From contig USHV01000044.1 of NCBI GenBank assembly GCA_900554695.1, forward strand, positions 1-10,954: a stretch of 10,954 bases of DNA, written 5' to 3'. This DNA is from an uncultured Prevotella sp. (lineage in GTDB: Bacteria; Bacteroidota; Bacteroidia; Bacteroidales; Bacteroidaceae). Shown here in pieces: positions 6,149-10,954 of this stretch. The position numbers and the translations under genes were made by a program. Position 1 is the stretch's first letter; every line of letters starts with the position of its first letter. Below the pieces are notes generated by a model. That model searched no databases. It saw nothing but the letters and a program-made list of their open reading frames with translations, and had not been told where the DNA came from.

Positions 6149-7489
6149 ATGCAAACAACAAAAAAATATCTTACGCGGCGTTACATTCTGTTCTTCGTGT
6201 CAGTGTTTATCAACGCATACGGTATTGCCTTCATCACGAGGGCGCTGCTCGGTACATCGCCTATCACGAGTGTGAACTATGTGCTCAGTATGATCACTCC
6301 GCTGACCATGGGACAATGGACCATCCTCATGAATGCCTTTTTCATATTGTGCGATTTGTTGCTCATGACCCGTGAGCAGCTTCGGGCAGAGCTTCGCATG
6401 TATCTTCTTCAGATTCCTATAACCCTGTGTTTCGGTACGTTCATCGACATATCAATGAATTCGCTGTCGTGGCTTGCGCCTGATGCCTATTTCTTCAAGT
6501 TCATAAGCATGCTTGCCGGATGCGTTATACTTGCCGTAGGAATAACTCTCGAGGTGAAGGCCGACGTGGCAATGGTTGCCGGCGAGTTCTTCGTGAGGGT
6601 GCTGGCACGCAAGATAAAGGGTGATTTCGGTTACGTGAAGCTCGGCTTCGACATCGCCAACGTGCTGGTGGCATGTATATTCTCATGGATATTCCTCGAC
6701 GGTATAAAAGGTGTGCGCGAGGGTACGGTCGCCGCGGCATTGCTTGTCGGCCCGATAGTTCACTTCCTTACGCCTTACACCCGCGTTCTCGACAGCCTGC
6801 TCGGCTACTCAGGCAAGGCTGCTGCCAAGGCCATGGCTACCAGTAAGCACATTGTGGTGACCATAGCGCGTGAGCTCGGAAGCGGCGGCCACAGGTTGGG
6901 AGAGATGCTTGCCTCGAAGCTCGGTGTGAAGCTCTACGACCGTGAATTCATAAAGATGGCGGCGCGCGACAGTGGCATTAACGAGGATTACATAAAGAAG
7001 AACGAGCAGAACATACCTGACTTCTGGCTCAAGTGCATACTCTCGCAGGGTTATGGCTCGCATGCAGGACGCGGATTGTCTGACGACGATGTGCTGTTTC
7101 TTGCCGAGAGCAAGATTGTGGATACGCTGGCGGAAAAGGAGCCGTGTGTCATCGTGGGACGTTGTGCCGACTTCGTGTTGAGGGATTTCCGCGGCGTGGT
7201 ATGCGTGTTCTGTTGCTCAGACGAGCCTACTGCCGTGGAGCGTTGCAGTGAAGAGTACAAGATGGACAGCGTGAAAGCGTTGAACGAGATAAGGCGTACG
7301 AACCGCGCAAGAGCCACTCACTACGAGTATTATACAGGTCAGAAGTGGGATGCCCCGCATCATTACGACGTTGTTGTGAACACTGCCCGCATATCTCTTG
7401 AGGATGCCTGCGACATGATTGTGGGCGTATGCAAGAAGGCAGAGCACGAGATAAACGCCACGGCCAAGGCGTCAGGAGCGAAGGCTTGA
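6149..7489 (+). CDS. integral membrane protein fused to a cytidylate-kinase-like domain
   Basis: This 446-residue protein has two parts. Residues about 11-210 hold several hydrophobic segments (near 12-33, 56-73, 84-101, 117-134, 168-185 and 192-209). With GIAFITRALLGTSPITSVNY early on, they resemble the YczE/YyaS/YitT-like membrane family. Residues about 233-435 resemble the cytidylate-kinase-like family (Cytidylate_kin2). They contain IVVTIARELGSGGHRLGEML with the family's non-classical P-loop GSGGHRLG (244-251), YDREFI, VIVGRCADFVL (334-344), the Arg-rich RRTNRARATHYEYYTGQKW, and YDVVVNTA. These kinases transfer phosphate from ATP to nucleotides, but the true substrate of this branch is not established. 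The kinase would hang from the inner membrane on the cytoplasmic side (inference). The ATG at 6149 has no Shine-Dalgarno. The gene is followed by the acetyltransferase after 47 bases, a likely operon. Confidence 0.85.
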   Translation: MQTTKKYLTRRYILFFVSVFINAYGIAFITRALLGTSPITSVNYVLSMITPLTMGQWTILMNAFFILCDLLLMTREQLRAELRMYLLQIPITLCFGTFIDISMNSLSWLAPDAYFFKFISMLAGCVILAVGITLEVKADVAMVAGEFFVRVLARKIKGDFGYVKLGFDIANVLVACIFSWIFLDGIKGVREGTVAAALLVGPIVHFLTPYTRVLDSLLGYSGKAAAKAMATSKHIVVTIARELGSGGHRLGEMLASKLGVKLYDREFIKMAARDSGINEDYIKKNEQNIPDFWLKCILSQGYGSHAGRGLSDDDVLFLAESKIVDTLAEKEPCVIVGRCADFVLRDFRGVVCVFCCSDEPTAVERCSEEYKMDSVKALNEIRRTNRARATHYEYYTGQKWDAPHHYDVVVNTARISLEDACDMIVGVCKKAEHEINATAKASGAKA

Positions 7490-7536
7490 GCCTGATATGT
7501 GGCTGATATGGTGGTTATAAAAAACACTTGAACGAT

Positions 7537-8022
7537 ATGATCAGATTTGTGGAAGAAAAGGATGTGCGGCGGATAACCGAGATATACAACCGCTACATCA
7601 CCGAGGGTGTGGAGACGTTTGAGACAAAGGCACTCACCGTGGAGCAGATGGCGCAGCGTGTGAAGGACATATCTGCCTCGTGTCCTTACTTCGTTTATGA
7701 GGAGAACGGGGTGGTGGAGGGTTACTGCTATGCCCATCCGTGGAAGGAGCGCGCGGCCTTTGCCAACACGTTTGAGACCACGGTGTATGTGGCTCACGGC
7801 TCCGGCGGCAGAGGAATAGGCACGTCGCTCATGCAGAGACTCATAGAAGCGTGTCGCGACAAGGGCTGCCGCGTGCTCGTGGCTTGCATCACCGGATGCA
7901 ACGAACCGAGCATTGCGCTACATAAGAAATTGGGTTTCGTGCAGGCGTCACACTTCCACAACGTGGGCTATAAGTTCGGACGTTGGCTCGACGTGGTGGA
8001 TCTTGAGATGCAGCTCTACTGA
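7537..8022 (+). CDS. GNAT N-acetyltransferase, phosphinothricin/methionine-sulfone acetyltransferase type
   Basis: This 161-residue cytoplasmic enzyme probably moves an acetyl group from acetyl-CoA to the amino group of a small amino-acid-like substrate. It opens with MIRFVEEKDV and IYNRYITEGVETFET, typical of the Pat/MnaT branch. The acetyl-CoA pyrophosphate-binding motif is SGGRGIG (89-95), preceded by FETTVYV with Glu80, the likely general base by analogy with PAT enzymes. The classic N-x-x-S-x-x-L-H-x-x-x-G-F motif spans 122-134 (Asn122 to Phe134). GYKFGRWLDVVDLEMQL closes the protein as in the family. I chose the ATG at 7537. A TTG three codons earlier (7528) is possible but less likely. 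The gene is 47 bases downstream of the membrane-kinase gene on the same strand and ends before a strong terminator. The natural substrate cannot be told from sequence. Confidence 0.9.
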   Translation: MIRFVEEKDVRRITEIYNRYITEGVETFETKALTVEQMAQRVKDISASCPYFVYEENGVVEGYCYAHPWKERAAFANTFETTVYVAHGSGGRGIGTSLMQRLIEACRDKGCRVLVACITGCNEPSIALHKKLGFVQASHFHNVGYKFGRWLDVVDLEMQLY

Positions 8023-8056
8023 CTTTACGCCGTGCTTCTGCCGACGTGAATAAACA

Positions 8057-8098
8057 GAATGTCCGCGACGGGTATCAGACACACCGTCGCGGACATTC
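8057..8098. terminator. bidirectional terminator between convergent genes
   Basis: GAATGTCCGCGACGG (8057-8071) and CCGTCGCGGACATTC (8084-8098) form a perfect 15-bp stem with a 12-base loop. TTTTT follows at 8101-8105 on the plus strand, and TGTTTATT follows on the minus strand. It lies 34 bases after the acetyltransferase stop and 27 bases after the GH127 stop, so it can end transcription from both sides. Confidence 0.93.
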
Positions 8099-8125
8099 CG
8101 TTTTTATGCTTTTATGTGTTTGTTT

Positions 8126-10609
8126 CTACTTCGCTTCTTCTATCTGCACGCTCAGAATGCCTGCCGCGGCGTCGGCTTTCGGAACGATGTGCAGCCTTAA
8201 TGCCTCAGCCATGATGTCCTCGCCGGGGTGCACCATGTTGTATTGGTCTTTCAATACACGATATTCGTCGGTGACGTAGATGGGGAACTGCTTCCACTCT
8301 CCGTTCTCCTTATACTCCATGGTCCATGACTTCGGTACCTGCACGCCGCCGTTATCGTCGTACCAATATACCGAAAGACTTTGCAGCTTGAGCGGTCGTT
8401 TGAGCTTCAGTTCCACTGTCTGCTCCTTTCCTTTCTGCGGCCAGCTTGTCCAACGCGGTATGGATGTGTCGAAGGAATTGGCGGGATAGCCGTTCGTTAC
8501 CATTGCGAGCACGTCGTCCTGATCGAATGTGTGGGTGGCTGTTACGTCGGCGATGTATTCCGGTATGACGGGTATTGATGCCTTTGCCAGCTCGTCGTTG
8601 TCGGCCAACCAGACTATCATTGCATCGTCGCCGCGGTTGTCCCAAGCGTAATATGGCACCATGGTGAGGCTGCCGTTGCCTTCCTCCTGCACCGAGTGTG
8701 CCTTAACCGTCACGAAGTCTATGCCTCGCATGATTCCGCTGTCGGCCTTTTTCACGCTTGCTCCTGCCTCTGGCGAGAGTACGTAGCTTGCCGGCATTGC
8801 CGCGTTATCCACCGCTTCGGCACAATATACGAGCGGTCCGCGCGTGACGCACAGGCGTCCCCTGTCGTCCTCAACCTGCGGGAGCGCCTTGTTGTAGCGC
8901 ACCTCCATTGGCAGGCGCAGCTCCACGCGGTCTCCCTGTTTCCAAGTGCGGTTGATGGTGACAAATCCTTTTTCAGGCACGGCCTTTACCTCCTCGCCGT
9001 TCACGAGCAGCTTCCATTCGGCCGGTCTTGCGTTGACATAAGAGTAGAGCTTGCCCGGAACAAACTGCGTGCCGGCCCATGTCGGGATGCGCAGGTGCAT
9101 TGCGAACTTCTGTTTTCCGCCTTCGGGATTCACCTCCAGACGTATTGTCTCGTCGAAAGGATATTCGGTCTGCTGATTCACACTTACCTTTCCTTTCTTT
9201 AACGGAATCACGGTCGATGTGCCGGCATAGAACGTGCAGTATATGTCGTTGTCTGTATAAGCATACATCATGCCTGGAATCTGCGGTATCAGGCGCGCTA
9301 TGTTCGACGGGCAGCAGGCTGTGCCGAACCATGGCGAGCGGCCTTTCACACCCTGGTTGAACGCTGTCCGGCCGTCGGTTTCGAGCGGATTGACGTAGAA
9401 GAACTTGTTGCCCTCGAGATTGACACCGGCGAGCACGTTGTTGTATAGCGCCACTTCGGCCACGTCGATGTACTTAGCGTCCTTCTCAGCCATGAACATC
9501 CGGAAGTTGAACATCACGTTTCCTACGGCAGCGCACGTCTCGTTGTAGGCGTCCTTGTTCGGCAGCAGATACTCCGGGCCGAATCCCTCGATGCCGTGCA
9601 CGGCGCCCAGTCCTCCGGTGATGTGCATGCGTGTGTCAACGATGTTTGCCCATATGCTGTCGAGTGCGGGGCGCAGCGTCTGGTCGCCAGTCTGTGCCAT
9701 GACGTCCGCCATGCCCGAATACAGGTATGTTGCGCGTACGGCGTGGCCCACGGCCTTGGTCTGTTGGCGCACGGGCAGATGCTGCTGTGCGTAGCTCGGG
9801 CTCATCACTCCGTCGCCCTCGGGCTTGTATGTCACTCCTCGTATATCGATGAACCGCTTCGCCATGTTGAGATATAGCGAGTCGCCTGTGGCATGAAACA
9901 GCTTGACAAGCGCCAGTTCTATCTCCTCATGTCCCGGTGCCTGATTCACGGGTTTGCCTCCGTTGTAGTTCGGGTCGCCCTCGAAGAATACGTGGTTGAT
10001 GTGTCTCGCGCTCTTCTCGGCTATCTTCAGCCACTTGTCTTTGCCCGTGGCCTGATAGTAAGCCACGGCACCCTCGTACATGTGTCCCATGTTGTAGAGC
10101 TCGTGGCTGTGCACAACCCATGAGTAAGGCTTGTCGCCCATGCCTCCGCCTCCCCAATGCTCGTGGTTGGCCGACACGCCTGTTATGTGCGCCTCGTACA
10201 GATAGCCGTCGTCCTGTTGCGCCCGTCCGATGAGGTCTATTATGCTGTCCATTGTGTGTTCGAGCTTGGCGTCCTTCTCCAGGGTGAGCAGATAGGCGGC
10301 ACCTTCCATCACCTTGTACAGGTCGGAAGCCACGAAACGGTGTGGAAACGGCAGTTCGTCCTTCACTCCGTGCAGGTAGTTGCCGGTCTTGCGAAGATTG
10401 TCCATTGCCGGGCGCACCTTGTCGAGGGCGAACGGAACAAGTACTTCTTTCTGTGTCTTGAGGCGTGGAAGCCAGAAGTTGTCCTGCAGCGTGACCTGCT
10501 GGAACGGGATGGACCGGAGCACCTCATCGCTTGTCTGCTTGCTTTTAGATGCGCAAGATGAAAGCGCGATGAGGCCCGACAGTGTCCAAATGATAGCTTT
10601 TGAGTTCAT
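8126..10609 (-). CDS. GH127-family lipoprotein, probable beta-L-arabinofuranosidase
   Basis: This 827-residue protein has a lipoprotein signal peptide with lipobox LSSC (Cys19), so it is exported and membrane-anchored. The catalytic part (about 36-670) starts with the family-like VTLQDNFWLPRL and follows the GH127 pattern. Glu341 lies in HGIEGFG, with Glu357 and Cys359 in NETC, and Cys432 and Cys433 in TACCPSN. In the characterised enzyme HypBA1 the matching residues are the acid/base Glu322, zinc ligands Glu338 and Cys340, the nucleophile Cys417 and Cys418. The 16-residue Glu-Glu spacing is identical here. GPLVYCAE (591-598) and PYYAWDNRG (652-660) are further family blocks. Residues about 690-827 form an extra beta-rich C-terminal region resembling a discoidin or galactose-binding module. 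The expected substrate is arabinofuranoside in plant glycans, though GH127 specificities vary. Its own promoter lies just upstream (10645-10652). No SusC/SusD genes lie within the window. Confidence 0.92.
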   Translation of the reverse strand: MNSKAIIWTLSGLIALSSCASKSKQTSDEVLRSIPFQQVTLQDNFWLPRLKTQKEVLVPFALDKVRPAMDNLRKTGNYLHGVKDELPFPHRFVASDLYKVMEGAAYLLTLEKDAKLEHTMDSIIDLIGRAQQDDGYLYEAHITGVSANHEHWGGGGMGDKPYSWVVHSHELYNMGHMYEGAVAYYQATGKDKWLKIAEKSARHINHVFFEGDPNYNGGKPVNQAPGHEEIELALVKLFHATGDSLYLNMAKRFIDIRGVTYKPEGDGVMSPSYAQQHLPVRQQTKAVGHAVRATYLYSGMADVMAQTGDQTLRPALDSIWANIVDTRMHITGGLGAVHGIEGFGPEYLLPNKDAYNETCAAVGNVMFNFRMFMAEKDAKYIDVAEVALYNNVLAGVNLEGNKFFYVNPLETDGRTAFNQGVKGRSPWFGTACCPSNIARLIPQIPGMMYAYTDNDIYCTFYAGTSTVIPLKKGKVSVNQQTEYPFDETIRLEVNPEGGKQKFAMHLRIPTWAGTQFVPGKLYSYVNARPAEWKLLVNGEEVKAVPEKGFVTINRTWKQGDRVELRLPMEVRYNKALPQVEDDRGRLCVTRGPLVYCAEAVDNAAMPASYVLSPEAGASVKKADSGIMRGIDFVTVKAHSVQEEGNGSLTMVPYYAWDNRGDDAMIVWLADNDELAKASIPVIPEYIADVTATHTFDQDDVLAMVTNGYPANSFDTSIPRWTSWPQKGKEQTVELKLKRPLKLQSLSVYWYDDNGGVQVPKSWTMEYKENGEWKQFPIYVTDEYRVLKDQYNMVHPGEDIMAEALRLHIVPKADAAAGILSVQIEEAK

Positions 10610-10644
10610 TATAGGTTATGTTGGTTATTGGTTTATGCTGCGGA

Positions 10645-10652
10645 CAAAGTTA
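10645..10652 (-). promoter_or_regulatory. GH127 promoter -7 box
   Basis: On the minus strand this reads TAACTTTG, an exact match to the Bacteroidetes TAnnTTTG consensus. It lies about 35 bases before the ATG at 10609. A T-rich run sits just upstream, but no good TTTG is seen at the -33 position. The gene seems to have its own start site with a short leader and no Shine-Dalgarno. Confidence 0.65.
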
Positions 10653-10954
10653 CTAAAAAAATCTCCGTCGCCGACCTTTGCCGTATGTTTATGTTATGAA
10701 TAAAATGCCGGTGTGCGGTGTTTCAGTCCTTTGTCCGTGACGGTTGTGTGATGACGGCTGTCAACTGCCGTCGTATGTACCGTATTTTCCTGCGTGGGAT
10801 GATAATCATTCTCGCGTGGTATATTGCCCGTTCAGCCGCTTCCGGATTATCGTCGGCGGCGGTTCTGATATCGTGTATAATGCTTTGAATCTGTATAAAT
10901 AACGTGAGTTCGACGAATTCAAAACAAAGCGAGCTGTGTGTCAATAGTTCTTGT
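10653..10954. other. right-edge region without a supported gene
   Basis: Beyond the GH127 -7 box I see no RNA gene, strong hairpin or convincing coding frame. Two short frames overlap on opposite strands. The plus-strand frame, 10751-10888, would give 45 residues with a hydrophobic stretch (GMIIILAWYIARSAASG). The minus-strand frame, 10723-10944, would give 73 residues. Neither has a recognisable motif or promoter. Confidence 0.4.

Noticed and set aside
10751..10888. A 45-residue plus-strand frame with a hydrophobic stretch
   Set aside because: It could be a small membrane peptide, but no promoter or recognised family supports it.
10723..10944. A 73-residue minus-strand frame upstream of the GH127 gene
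   Set aside because: No family pattern or promoter was found, and it overlaps another open frame on the plus strand, so coding cannot be supported.

Overview
The window looks like chromosomal DNA of a Bacteroidales bacterium, most likely Prevotella or a close relative. The evidence is the Bacteroidetes -7 promoter boxes (TAnnTTTG form) before mutS and the lipoprotein gene, the lack of Shine-Dalgarno sequences before nearly every start, a secreted GH127 lipoprotein, a conserved hypothetical family I associate with Bacteroidales, and a membrane-kinase fusion of a kind I associate with this phylum. The species cannot be fixed from the sequence alone.

Layout, left to right. Positions 1-228 hold no gene I can support. 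At 229-1184 a tight two-gene minus-strand unit encodes a winged-helix protein with a nuclease-like C-terminal half, followed 5 bases later by a 67-residue protein and then a hairpin. This pair looks lower in G+C than the genes to its right and is the most accessory-looking coding segment. At 1441-2085 (minus) lies a conserved hypothetical protein. About 1.1 kb without a credible gene follows (2164-3242). It holds a 12-bp inverted repeat, a block of degenerate 22-bp tandem repeats, several hairpins, and finally the mutS promoter.

mutS (3243-5882, plus) is complete, with mismatch-recognition, ATPase and clamp-binding motifs. A 266-bp hairpin-rich spacer separates it from a plus-strand pair: an integral-membrane protein fused to a cytidylate-kinase-like domain (6149-7489), then a GNAT acetyltransferase of the phosphinothricin-acetyltransferase type (7537-8022). 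This pair converges on a GH127 lipoprotein (8126-10609, minus). A near-perfect bidirectional terminator hairpin (8057-8098) lies between them. The right edge (10610-10954) holds the GH127 promoter and nothing else convincing.

The genes do not form one pathway. mutS is DNA-repair housekeeping. The membrane-kinase fusion and acetyltransferase are probably co-transcribed, but a shared role is not evident. The GH127 enzyme suggests use of plant-derived arabinofuranosides, although no SusC/SusD partner lies inside the window. The items most worth follow-up are the repeat block at 2553-2832, the wHTH/nuclease-like pair at 229-1184, and the membrane-kinase fusion.
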